From Fibrobacterota bacterium (GTDB lineage Bacteria; Fibrobacterota; Fibrobacteria; UBA5070): a stretch of 64,000 bases of DNA. The notes beneath the pieces were generated by a model that saw nothing but the letters and a program-made list of their open reading frames with translations, was not told where the DNA came from and did no database searches. Shown one piece after another: positions 34,061 to 42,114 of the stretch. The stretch lies in NCBI GenBank assembly GCA_016715065.1, contig JADKBN010000003.1, positions 248,001 to 312,000 on the forward strand, given 5' to 3'. Both the position numbers and the translations under genes were made by a program. Every line of letters begins with the position of its first letter. The stretch's first letter is position 1.

Positions 34061-35482
34061 ATGAAAATCCAACTCGCTTTTGTGCCGCTGGTCTCCGCTC
34101 TTGCCCTGGCCCAAGCACCTTCGGCTGCAGGTTCGGCTGATACCACCACAGCCGGACAGACGGCTCTTTCGCTGCCGGCTCCGGCGCTCAAGATCATCGT
34201 GGTCCCCCAGGCACCGCCCAAAGTCGAATACGCGGTGATCAACACCCCCCAAGCCGACTATCTCCAGAGCGAATTTTTTGGTCTGGGAACCGAGACCGGG
34301 GTACGCCTCGATTCGGTTTCCATCCATGGTTTGGACTCCAGGTGGGGAGATCTTCGGGCCAATCTCGAAGTCCACTTGCGCTGGGCCGAACCCGGGCGGG
34401 ACTCCGCCTACCCAGCCGCTCGACGCATGCAATTTCTGACCGAACTGGAGCTTCCCGACACCATCGGAACAGGGGTTGACAAATTGCGTCTGGCACTCCA
34501 TGTGGACACCGTGTGGTCGTGTTTGCAAGGGCGGTGCGTGGTTTCCGCCAGCCCCAAGGTGGTTCGCAACTTCGAGTCCAGGTGGTTGGATTGCGGGGTG
34601 GCTTGTCTGGCCCGGGATTCCTCGGAAATCCTGACCAGTCTGCGCGAACGCATCGGCGCAACCGGATTGGCTTTCGGGTTGCGTCCCTCGAAAGACCCTG
34701 GCACACGGATCGATTTCGACTGGTCACGCACCACAGGCGGAGAGGAATTCTGGAGCCTGTGCGCGAATCTTCCCGGCAATTTGGGCAATTGGGTTTCGCG
34801 GGAGCAGGTGAGGTTCGAGGTGGCGCCCCTGGCCTACACTTCGGCCGCCAAGCCCTACATTCCCCGCAGTCTGGATTACCCGACCGGGCCCGCACAGTAC
34901 CTGTACAACCGCACGGCCGGCCCCAATTTGATGATCGCCGAAGACCAGGAGGAGCGGGTGGTCAACGACACCCTCGTGAAATTCGGGAAAACCCTGATGT
35001 TGGGTGGGAACACCCGCATGATGTGCGGGTTGGCTGTGAACGACAGCGCTGCGGCCAAGGATTCCTGGTTTGTGCTCCCCGATGGTGCGGATGCCGCCTC
35101 GATCGATCGGGCGCTTTCTCCCGCCTTTTGCGGATCGCGCAGCAATGCATGGCGCATGAACGGCGATACGGTTTGGCTTGGCAACACGAAATGGCCCGTT
35201 CTTCTCCAGGACCTGTTGAGCGCCTCTTCGATTCAAGGCAAGCTTGTTGTGCCTGCGACTGGCAGTGCCCCGAAACTTGTCGGCGCCCGCCTCGAACTTC
35301 CTTGGTCGGCCACAGTGGTGGCACGGGATCTGTCGGGACGAAGGCTTGGTGCCTCATCGTCGCTGACCGCAGGCTCGCACGAGTTGAACCTCGCCGGCCA
35401 TCGGGGTGCCTTCATGTTGGACATCCGAAGCCAAGACGGCAAGCAATCGAGATCCCTCAAAGGCAGCGCATTCGCTCGATAG
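34061..35482 (+). CDS. Secreted tandem paralog 2 with C-terminal sorting-like domain
   Basis: A 473-residue exported protein with signal peptide MKIQLAFVPLVSALALAQA. It is very close to paralog 1, and the last 50 residues are almost identical (VVARDLSGRRLGASSSLTAG). The blocks YLQSEFFGLGTETGVRLDSV, LEVHLRWAEPGRDSAYP, CLQGRCVVSASPKVV, LPGNLGNW and PRSLDYPTGPAQYLYNRT are conserved. The start at 34061 follows AGAGGT. The strong match in both the body and the tail suggests recent duplication, with selection on the C-terminal sorting region. Confidence 0.75.
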   Translation: MKIQLAFVPLVSALALAQAPSAAGSADTTTAGQTALSLPAPALKIIVVPQAPPKVEYAVINTPQADYLQSEFFGLGTETGVRLDSVSIHGLDSRWGDLRANLEVHLRWAEPGRDSAYPAARRMQFLTELELPDTIGTGVDKLRLALHVDTVWSCLQGRCVVSASPKVVRNFESRWLDCGVACLARDSSEILTSLRERIGATGLAFGLRPSKDPGTRIDFDWSRTTGGEEFWSLCANLPGNLGNWVSREQVRFEVAPLAYTSAAKPYIPRSLDYPTGPAQYLYNRTAGPNLMIAEDQEERVVNDTLVKFGKTLMLGGNTRMMCGLAVNDSAAAKDSWFVLPDGADAASIDRALSPAFCGSRSNAWRMNGDTVWLGNTKWPVLLQDLLSASSIQGKLVVPATGSAPKLVGARLELPWSATVVARDLSGRRLGASSSLTAGSHELNLAGHRGAFMLDIRSQDGKQSRSLKGSAFAR

Positions 35483-35584
35483 CCGATCGGCATGCAGGGG
35501 CCGCCGCGATTGTTATTATCAAATCGCGTTTTGTCCCCTTGCGGGCAGTCGCGCCTCCGATTCCAACCCTGTGCGAGGTTTCAG

Positions 35585-36941
35585 ATGAACTTTTTCCACG
35601 CCTTGGCTGTTGCGAGCGGTGTTCTTTGTGCAGAATCCCTCGCCGCTGCCGATCCCATCGCGCTGCCCCTGCCGCAGCCCAAGGTCGAATTCGTCGTGAT
35701 CAACACCGAAAGGGTGGATTATCTCCAGTCCGAATTCTCAGGGGCTGGTCGAGGGCAATGGGGTGGTCCTGGATTCCATCTCCATTCGCAGGCAGGAGCG
35801 AGGACTCTACGAGAAGGGAGTCAGCCTGGAAGTCCACTGGCGTTGGGCGCAGGCCGGGCGCGATTCGGTGTTTCCAGCCGTGCGTCGTGTGCAGTTCCTG
35901 GACTCCCTGCCCTTGACTCTCGATTTCGCCCCTGTGGGGGCGATCGTGCGGATGGTGGCGAAGGTGGATACCCTCTGGACCTGCAATGCCGGTCAGTGTC
36001 TGATCGCGGCCACACCCAGGGTGGTGCAGAACTACGTGGCACGCAACGTGGTCTGCGCGATCGCCTGCGTCCAGGAAGATTCCGCTTCCGTTGCCGCGAA
36101 GGTCCGCGAGAAGCTCGAGGCTTCCGGGATCGTGGTGGGTTTGAAGCCTTCCGGGACGGCGCGTCCCATCGCGCGGGTCTGGAGGCAAGCCACGGGCGAG
36201 GAGCAATGGACAGGGATTTGCGAAAAACTTCCCGGCAATCTCGGCAATTGGATCGCCCCGGACCAGGCGAGGTTCGATGTCTCGACGTTCGTTTACGCTC
36301 AGGCCAAGAAAGTCGGGCTGCCCTGGGGCATCGATTACTCGACGGGTCCCGTCCAGTACATGTACGATCGCACGGCCGATCCCTCGCTGAAGATCCTCGA
36401 AGGCGCCGGACCTCGGGTGGTCAACGACACGCTGGTCAAGATCGGCCGCTCGCTTTCCTTGTCGGGGAACACCAAGCGGGTTTGCGGCCGCGTGATCAAC
36501 GACAGCGCCGTGGCGAAGGATTCCTGGTTCGTGGTGCCCGACAGCGGACACGTCGAGGCGGTCGATCGGGCTCTCTCGCCGGGATTCTGTGGGCAACGGA
36601 ACTCCGCTTGGCGGCTGACGGGGGACACGGTATGGCTTGGGAACGACCGGTGGCCCGTCCTTGTGCAGGATCTTTTGGGAACGTCCGCCATCGAGGGCAA
36701 AAAAGGCAAGTCCGAAGCTCGGAATGCAGCCAGATTGGTCGGTTCACGGCTCGATCTTCCTTGGGCGGCACTGGTGGCGGCGCGGGATTTGTCGGGACAC
36801 AGGCTTGGTCGAGCGCTCGTGCGCGATGCCGGCCTGCACGAATTGGAACTCGCGGGGCATCGCGGGGCATTTTTGCTGGAAGTTCGACGTCTCGGTGAGT
36901 CCCATTCCATGATGTATCGCGGCACCTCGATCGGTAGGTAG
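35585..36941 (+). pseudogene. Secreted tandem paralog 3, interrupted by a +1 frameshift
   Basis: The reading frame from ATG 35585 gives a signal peptide (MNFFHALAVASGVLCAESLA) and VEFVVINTERVDYLQSEFS, then diverges. The homologous sequence continues in the next frame from about 35742 (GLVEGNGVVLDSISI, then SLEVHWRWAQAGRDSVFP) to the stop at 36941. Removing one G from GGGG at 35741-35744 restores a single protein of about 451 residues that aligns with paralogs 1 and 2 throughout, including the sorting-like tail (AARDLSGHRLGRALVRDAGL). The downstream part is well conserved, so a sequencing error, a very recent mutation or phase-variable switching at the G run are all possible. Confidence 0.8.
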
Positions 36942-37024
36942 GCAAGGTGGTGGTGAACGCGAACGAGGCTTCCTGCGACAGATTCCCAACAGGAAGATCA
37001 CTTTTCGTTGCCAGGAGGATTTCC

Positions 37025-37723
37025 GTGCCCACCAAATCAGCCCACCTCACCATCGACGATTCCGCTTCCAATCAAATGGATTTGCGGGTGCTCGAGTTGG
37101 CGCGGCGGGGAATCCAGGCGGTGTGGTTTTGTCGAGGCGACCACTTGGCGGCCCGACCTGCCGCCGGGATCCACGCGTTGCACGCAGGGCAGATCCTCGG
37201 AAACCATTCCTGGGACCACCCCAAATTCTCCACCTTGACCCTCGACCAGGCTCGCGACCAGATCGACCGTACCGATGCCCTTTTGGATTCCATCCACCGC
37301 AAGGCCGGAGTGGAACGGAAGATCAAGCTGTTCCGCTTTCCGTACGAGGATCGGATCGGAAGCGCCGAACACCATGGCGCGTTGCAGGAATTCCTGCGGT
37401 CGCGAGGATTCGTTCTGCCGGACATCGAAGGGGTGGAGCACCAGGGTTTTTTGCAGCACGTGGCCGAAAACGACGTGAGTCTGTTCTGGACCTACGATAC
37501 CGAGGATTGGACTCTGCCATCGCCGGACTCTCCCGACGCTGGTCGGAAATTGGCCTCGGTGCTGGAGCGGATGGAGCGCGACGATCCCCAGGCGGGTTGC
37601 GGCCTGGCCCGCACCGGTCGGGAGGTTGTGATCATGCACGATCACGACCACACGGCGGGGCTGTGGCAGGTCGTGCTGCAAGGCCTCTTGAGCAGAGGCT
37701 TGCAATTCGTGCCTCTGGTCTGA
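37025..37723 (+). CDS. NodB-like polysaccharide deacetylase
   Basis: A 232-residue protein with the three NodB motifs: LTIDDSAS (catalytic and metal Asp, in place of TFDDGP), GNHSWDH (metal His pair) and FRFPY (RxPY). It should remove N- or O-acetyl groups from a carbohydrate. No signal peptide is seen, so it may act in the cytoplasm or be exported without one. GTG 37025 is chosen because AGGAGG precedes it by six bases. It follows the third paralog by about 80 bp. Functional linkage is unknown. Confidence 0.88.
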   Translation: MPTKSAHLTIDDSASNQMDLRVLELARRGIQAVWFCRGDHLAARPAAGIHALHAGQILGNHSWDHPKFSTLTLDQARDQIDRTDALLDSIHRKAGVERKIKLFRFPYEDRIGSAEHHGALQEFLRSRGFVLPDIEGVEHQGFLQHVAENDVSLFWTYDTEDWTLPSPDSPDAGRKLASVLERMERDDPQAGCGLARTGREVVIMHDHDHTAGLWQVVLQGLLSRGLQFVPLV

Positions 37724-37861
37724 CCCGACCAGGTTAGAGATGGACGCCGCCGCCCCTGTCGCCTCCGGCGACCAACCGAGGCCCCGATTACCGCAGTTTC
37801 GAGACGCGACGCCGCTCCTCAGGACGAACGGCGACTGGGTTTCCGGGCCCTATATGGACGT

Positions 37862-38710
37862 TCAGGCGCTGGGAGGCGTGGATCCGTCTCCATCGTCGTA
37901 GCCCACCCGAGGCTGGCGCAGATGGGTGTTTTCCAGCTCGCCGGTCAGGTACGCGAAGGCATCGTCCACGGAATCCGACCAGTGCCAGAGCTTCAGGTCG
38001 TCTTCGTCGATCATTCCGCTTTCCAGGAAAGCGTCCAGGTTCAAGACGCGATTCCAGAACTCCTTGCCGAACACGACGATGGGGCGTGGCCTTCCCAGTT
38101 TGCCCGTCTGGGTAAGGGTGAGCACTTCGAACATCTCGTCCATGGTCCCGAATCCGCCGGGGAAGACCACGATCGCCCGCGCGGAATGGACGAACCAGTA
38201 CTTGCGCAAAAAGAAGTAGTGGAACTGCAGCGATAGTTCCGGGGTGATCCACGGATTGGGATGTTGCTCGAAGGGCAGGGAAATATTGAGCCCGATGCTG
38301 GGCGTGCCCGCGTCGTAGGCCCCCTGGTTGGTGGCACCCATGATCCCGGGGCCACCACCGGAACACATGATGAGGCCGTGCTTGCCTTGGGTGGACCACG
38401 TGGAAAGCCGTTTGGAAAGCTCGCGCGCCATGTCGTAGTACGGTGCGACCTTCAGCAGCGCTTGGGCCTTTTTGAGCTCCTTGCTCTCGCCCAATGCCTC
38501 CAGCCGGCGCACGTTTTCGGTGGCTTCGGCCAGCGGGGGGGTGCGGGCGGACCCGAAAAACACGATGGTCCCCTCGACGCCGGCGGTGCGGAACCGGACC
38601 CTGGGCTCGGTGAATTCCGCAAGGATTCGGATTTCGCGAGCCTGGGGGCTGTGGAGAAAGTCCAAGTTCTCATAGGCCTTGGGGGGATAGGTCTCTCTGG
38701 GTTCTAGCAT
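37862..38710 (-). CDS. LOG family (TIGR00730-like) protein
   Basis: A 282-residue Rossmann-type protein of the LOG / 'lysine decarboxylase-like' family, with MCSGGGPGIMGATNQGA and the signature PGGFGTMDEMFEVL. Family members are often phosphoribohydrolases that release free bases from nucleoside 5'-monophosphates. True lysine decarboxylase activity is not expected. It is longer than small LOG proteins, as in the group with an N-terminal extension (KAYENLDFLHSPQAREIRILAEF). A minus-strand TACAAT at 38763-38768 could be its -10 box. The 138-bp gap to the convergent deacetylase holds only a small GTCGCC-TCC-GGCGAC hairpin. Confidence 0.9.
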   Translation of the reverse strand: MLEPRETYPPKAYENLDFLHSPQAREIRILAEFTEPRVRFRTAGVEGTIVFFGSARTPPLAEATENVRRLEALGESKELKKAQALLKVAPYYDMARELSKRLSTWSTQGKHGLIMCSGGGPGIMGATNQGAYDAGTPSIGLNISLPFEQHPNPWITPELSLQFHYFFLRKYWFVHSARAIVVFPGGFGTMDEMFEVLTLTQTGKLGRPRPIVVFGKEFWNRVLNLDAFLESGMIDEDDLKLWHWSDSVDDAFAYLTGELENTHLRQPRVGYDDGDGSTPPSA

Positions 38711-38893
38711 GGCCGGTCAAATCCTTTTTGTCGCGGATCGGGCATGGATCCGGTCGTTTGACAATTGTACCCTGCTATGGGCTCGACGGCCAGTCGTTGG
38801 TGCTGGTGACGAAACTTGACCTGCGCGGTGTCTGATCAGAGAATGGACAAACGATCCCGACAATTGCAGAAAACTGGATTCAGCGATCTAGTT

Positions 38894-38938
38894 TATACCG
38901 TCTGGCCGGTGTTGTTTTTGTACCGACTAGACGGTATA
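38894..38938 (+). promoter_or_regulatory. Double operator of the efflux regulator
   Basis: Two similar 16-bp palindromes, TACCGTCTGGCCGGTG (38897-38912) and TACCGACTAGACGGTA (38921-38936), are spaced 24 bp apart, and the outer halves also form an inverted repeat TATACCGTCT/AGACGGTATA. This is the expected layout for binding of two TetR dimers. The sites overlap the promoter of the regulator gene, so autorepression of the operon is likely. Confidence 0.75.
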
Positions 38939-38940
38939 TT
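38912..38940 (+). promoter_or_regulatory. Promoter of the TetR-RND operon
   Basis: TTGTTT (38912-38917), 17-bp spacer, TATATT (38935-38940). Transcription would begin about 7 bp later, at or next to the GTG start codon at 38948, giving a leaderless or nearly leaderless message. Confidence 0.6.
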
Positions 38941-38947
38941 TGGCTTT

Positions 38948-39577
38948 GTGAACGAGCCAACCAGCAAACGATCCAGTGTGACCCGGGACCTGATCCTGGA
39001 GGCGGCTAGCCTTTTGGTCCAGGAACAAGGGGCTTCAGCCCTCACTTTGGATGCTACCTGCGCCAAGGCGGGCATGAGCAAAGGCGGTCTTCTTTACCAT
39101 TTCCGCTCCAAAGACGAGCTGATGCTCGCCCTGCTGGATTACCAGCACAGGGTCATGGAAACCATGGTGCAGAAAGCCTTCGACTCCGACGACGCGCCCG
39201 ATCGGCCGGGTCGGTACCACCGAGCCCTGGTCAGAGCCATGTTCCAGCTGCTTGGTTCGGAAAATCCCACTCAGTTCTCGATCGTAGGTGGCATTGCCAT
39301 CCAGTTGATGGCCACCGGAGGCCAGTGTCACCAGGCTCTCCAACAGCACATCTGCTGCAAGATGGAGGACTGGTCGGGAAAGATGAACGAGGATGGCCTC
39401 TCTCCGTTGAGTGGCTGGCTCATCCACTGCACCATCAATGGAATCATCACCCATCAGGTCATGCACCAGAAGCTTCCCGACCGTGCCGTGCTCGATCAGA
39501 TGAGAGCTCACCTGATCTCTTTGGCCACACCGCAAATCGATGTTCATCAAACCCACAACCCACGGGAGACGGAATGA
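38948..39577 (+). CDS. TetR family regulator of RND efflux operon
   Basis: A 209-residue TetR-type repressor. The N-terminal DNA-binding domain is VTRDLILEAASLLVQEQGAS and CAKAGMSKGGLLYHFRSKDEL. The C-terminal ligand-binding domain has several Cys and Met residues. The frame stays open upstream, but GTG 38948 fits the normal TetR N terminus and lies just after the promoter. An upstream start at 38843 would run through the operators. It overlaps the outer-membrane factor gene by 4 bp (ATGA), so it is the first gene of the efflux operon and probably controls it by drug-released repression. Confidence 0.9.
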   Translation: MNEPTSKRSSVTRDLILEAASLLVQEQGASALTLDATCAKAGMSKGGLLYHFRSKDELMLALLDYQHRVMETMVQKAFDSDDAPDRPGRYHRALVRAMFQLLGSENPTQFSIVGGIAIQLMATGGQCHQALQQHICCKMEDWSGKMNEDGLSPLSGWLIHCTINGIITHQVMHQKLPDRAVLDQMRAHLISLATPQIDVHQTHNPRETE

Positions 39578-41037
39578 AGACCGTCGCAGTGTTGCTTTCG
39601 TTCATTCCGCTGGCAGTTTCCGCCCGGACCCTGGATCTGTCGCTTGCCCTGGAGGAGGCGACCCGGAAAGGCCCGGAATCGGAAATCCTGCGCGCCTCCG
39701 AGGACAGCGCCAAGCTCATGGTTCGCGAGGTGCGCGCTGTCGCCTTTCCCAAGCTCAGCGCCTACGCCAACGCGGGCCTGGGCCACCAAGTCAACACCAT
39801 GGGCAAGCTGATGGAAGGTCTGGGAGGCGCCTTGGGAGCCTACGGTCAGTCCATCGGCGGATTGGATCATCGGGTGGGGGCATTGGAAGATTCCCTCCGT
39901 GCTCCCCATGGCAACAGCATGGGCCCGCTATCGGCTGCCAAGGATGCATTGGGCACAACCTCCGACGACCCCTATTGGAGCTTGGGGTACGGTTTGCAGG
40001 TCACCCAGCCCGTGTTCACCTTCGGCAAGGTGACCACCGCACTCAACATGGCCAAGACCCAGGATCGTCTGACCGCGATCCGGCTCCAAGGCGCCCGCAA
40101 CGCCATCCAGGGCAGCGTCGTGGATCTGTACACGACCAGCATCCTGGCCAAGGCCAGACTGGAGACCACGCGACGCTCGATGGAGCGCCAAAAAGCGGTG
40201 GTGGACCAGATGCAGCGCAATTTCCAGTTGGGATTCGGGGCCAAGGCACAGGTCCTTCTGGCCAAGTCCACCTTGCTTCGCCTGACTCCGGACCTCCTGG
40301 CCGGAGAACGCGATGCCCGGGTGGCGCGCAAGGGGCTCAACCGCCTGCTGGGCCGCAATCCGGACGATACGACAGAACTTGACACCACGGGGCTTCCCGC
40401 CCTGGAGGCCCGCAAGGTGCCCTCTCGGGAGGAACTCCTGAAGTCCACCTTGTCCAACCGGCAGGATTTGAAGGCCATGCGCGAGGCGATCCTCCTGCAG
40501 GAAGACTACGCGAAGATCCTGCGCGCGAACAACCTGCCCACCATCGCGGCGATGGGCAAGTTCGGGTTCACCGCCGCCGACCAGGACATGGGCAATTCCG
40601 CCAAGAACGCCTTCAAGTGGGAAAATCGCGAGTGGTCCGTGGGTCTGGGGCTGCAGTGGAACATCTTCGACGGGTTCGAGCAGTCTTCCAAATCCGGCGA
40701 GGTGCGCGCCGCAGTGCGCCAGATGCAAGTGCGCGAGGGCGATCTGCGCCGCATGATCGAGATCGAGGTGGACCGAGCCATTTCCGACCGCATCGCCGCG
40801 GACTCCTCCTTGGCTGCCGCCCGTGAAGGCGTGGCCGCCGCTACGGAAGCGCGCGACTGGTTTTCCCGCAACTTCGCCAACGGTTCCGGCCAGCTTTCCG
40901 ACCTGCTGCAAGCGGAAGAAAACCAGCGACTTGCCGAACTCGGGCTTTTGGCCGCGCGTCTGGAACGCACCAAGACCGCCGCCCGCATCTCTCTCGTACA
41001 AGGTCAAGATCTGATTTCCATTTCGGAGGCTCCATGA
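39574..41037 (+). CDS. TolC-like outer membrane efflux protein
   Basis: A 487-residue outer-membrane factor with signal peptide MKTVAVLLSFIPLAVSA and the duplicated helical-hairpin architecture of TolC. Repeat halves are visible as LSLALEEATRKGPESEILRASEDSAKLMVREV near residue 20 and LSNRQDLKAMREAILLQEDYAKILRA near residue 300. A Gly-rich insertion (MGKLMEGLGGALGAYGQSIGG) near residue 75 is unusual. It forms the exit duct of the tripartite pump with the two following genes. The start overlaps the TetR stop. Confidence 0.92.
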   Translation: MKTVAVLLSFIPLAVSARTLDLSLALEEATRKGPESEILRASEDSAKLMVREVRAVAFPKLSAYANAGLGHQVNTMGKLMEGLGGALGAYGQSIGGLDHRVGALEDSLRAPHGNSMGPLSAAKDALGTTSDDPYWSLGYGLQVTQPVFTFGKVTTALNMAKTQDRLTAIRLQGARNAIQGSVVDLYTTSILAKARLETTRRSMERQKAVVDQMQRNFQLGFGAKAQVLLAKSTLLRLTPDLLAGERDARVARKGLNRLLGRNPDDTTELDTTGLPALEARKVPSREELLKSTLSNRQDLKAMREAILLQEDYAKILRANNLPTIAAMGKFGFTAADQDMGNSAKNAFKWENREWSVGLGLQWNIFDGFEQSSKSGEVRAAVRQMQVREGDLRRMIEIEVDRAISDRIAADSSLAAAREGVAAATEARDWFSRNFANGSGQLSDLLQAEENQRLAELGLLAARLERTKTAARISLVQGQDLISISEAP

Positions 41038-42107
41038 ACAAGTCCACCATTCTGACGGTTTCCGCAGGCGTGTTGATCCTCGCCGCTTGCAAGGGCAAGG
41101 TCGAGGAAAAGACCATGGTCACCAGCGTCGACACCGCGAAGGTCGCGGTGGTGGCCACGACCCTGAAGGGCATCCCCTGGACCGACATCGCCACGTATTC
41201 GGCCGACCTCCGTGGATCGGAAGACGCCGTCCTGGTGACCACCGCCGTGGGCGTGGTCAACTCCGTGTCGGAAGTGGGTCGGGGCGTCCAGGCGGGCCAG
41301 CAGTTGTGCGACATCGAAGCGGACCGCTACAAGGTCCAGTACGAGGCCGCCAAATCGGCGGTGGACGCCAACAAGGCCGCCCAGGTTTCCGCCAAGGGCG
41401 AACTGGACCGGACCAAGGCCAACGTGGAAGCCGGTTCGTTGGGCAAGGCCGCGCTGGACGGGGTGGCTGCCCAGTACGCCGGGCTCGTGGCGCAAGGCAA
41501 GGGCGCGGAATCCCAGATGCTCGCCGCCAAGAAGCAGTGGGACGACAGTCGTTGTCTGGCACCTTTCACGGGCATCGTGGCCACGCGTCTGATCAACCGT
41601 TGGCAGTCGGTGGCTCCGGGGACCCCCACGCTGCGTCTGGTCCGCAACGACCGGTTGGAAGCGAGTTTCACGGTGCCCGAGTCGGAAGCGCGCGAGCTCA
41701 AGGCGGGCATGCCGGTGGAGTTCTTCCAGCTCGACGAGCCGGAAAAGCTCTACAAGGGGAACGTTTCTTCGGTGGATCTGGCCGCCGATGCGCGCAACCG
41801 CACCATCGGAGCCAAGCTGGTCATCGCCAATCCGGGCGGGGTGCTGCGGCCCGGTGTGGTGGGGCGCGCGCGCCTTCTGCGCAAGAAGTACGACGCGGCG
41901 GTGGTCGTTTCCTCCTCTGCGCTGTTGCGCCAGGAAAGCGGTGTGAAGGCGGCGGTGGTCAGGGACGGAGCCGCCCACCTGGTGGAAGTGGAGCTGGGGT
42001 CCTCGCAGGGCGATTCCGTCCTGGTTCGGTCGGGCCTCAAGATCGGCGACAGGTTGATCGTCCAGGGAGCTTTCCGCGTGTCGGAAGGCACCCAGGTGAA
42101 GGAGTAG
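41034..42107 (+). CDS. RND efflux periplasmic adaptor lipoprotein
   Basis: A 357-residue membrane-fusion protein with lipobox LAAC (Cys19). The biotinyl-lipoyl-like and hairpin region is VVNSVSEVGRGVQAGQQLCDIEADRYKVQYEAAKSAVDANKAAQ, followed by the beta-barrel domain (CLAPFTGIVATRLINRWQSVAPG). It links the RND permease to the TolC-like protein. It overlaps the outer-membrane factor gene by 4 bp and ends 7 bp before the permease gene. Confidence 0.94.
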   Translation: MNKSTILTVSAGVLILAACKGKVEEKTMVTSVDTAKVAVVATTLKGIPWTDIATYSADLRGSEDAVLVTTAVGVVNSVSEVGRGVQAGQQLCDIEADRYKVQYEAAKSAVDANKAAQVSAKGELDRTKANVEAGSLGKAALDGVAAQYAGLVAQGKGAESQMLAAKKQWDDSRCLAPFTGIVATRLINRWQSVAPGTPTLRLVRNDRLEASFTVPESEARELKAGMPVEFFQLDEPEKLYKGNVSSVDLAADARNRTIGAKLVIANPGGVLRPGVVGRARLLRKKYDAAVVVSSSALLRQESGVKAAVVRDGAAHLVEVELGSSQGDSVLVRSGLKIGDRLIVQGAFRVSEGTQVKE

Positions 42108-42114
42108 TCGGGCC

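Noticed and set aside
38758..38783. TTGACA considered as a promoter for the TetR gene
   Set aside because: No acceptable -10 box at 16-18 bp. A better promoter overlaps the operators at 38912-38940.
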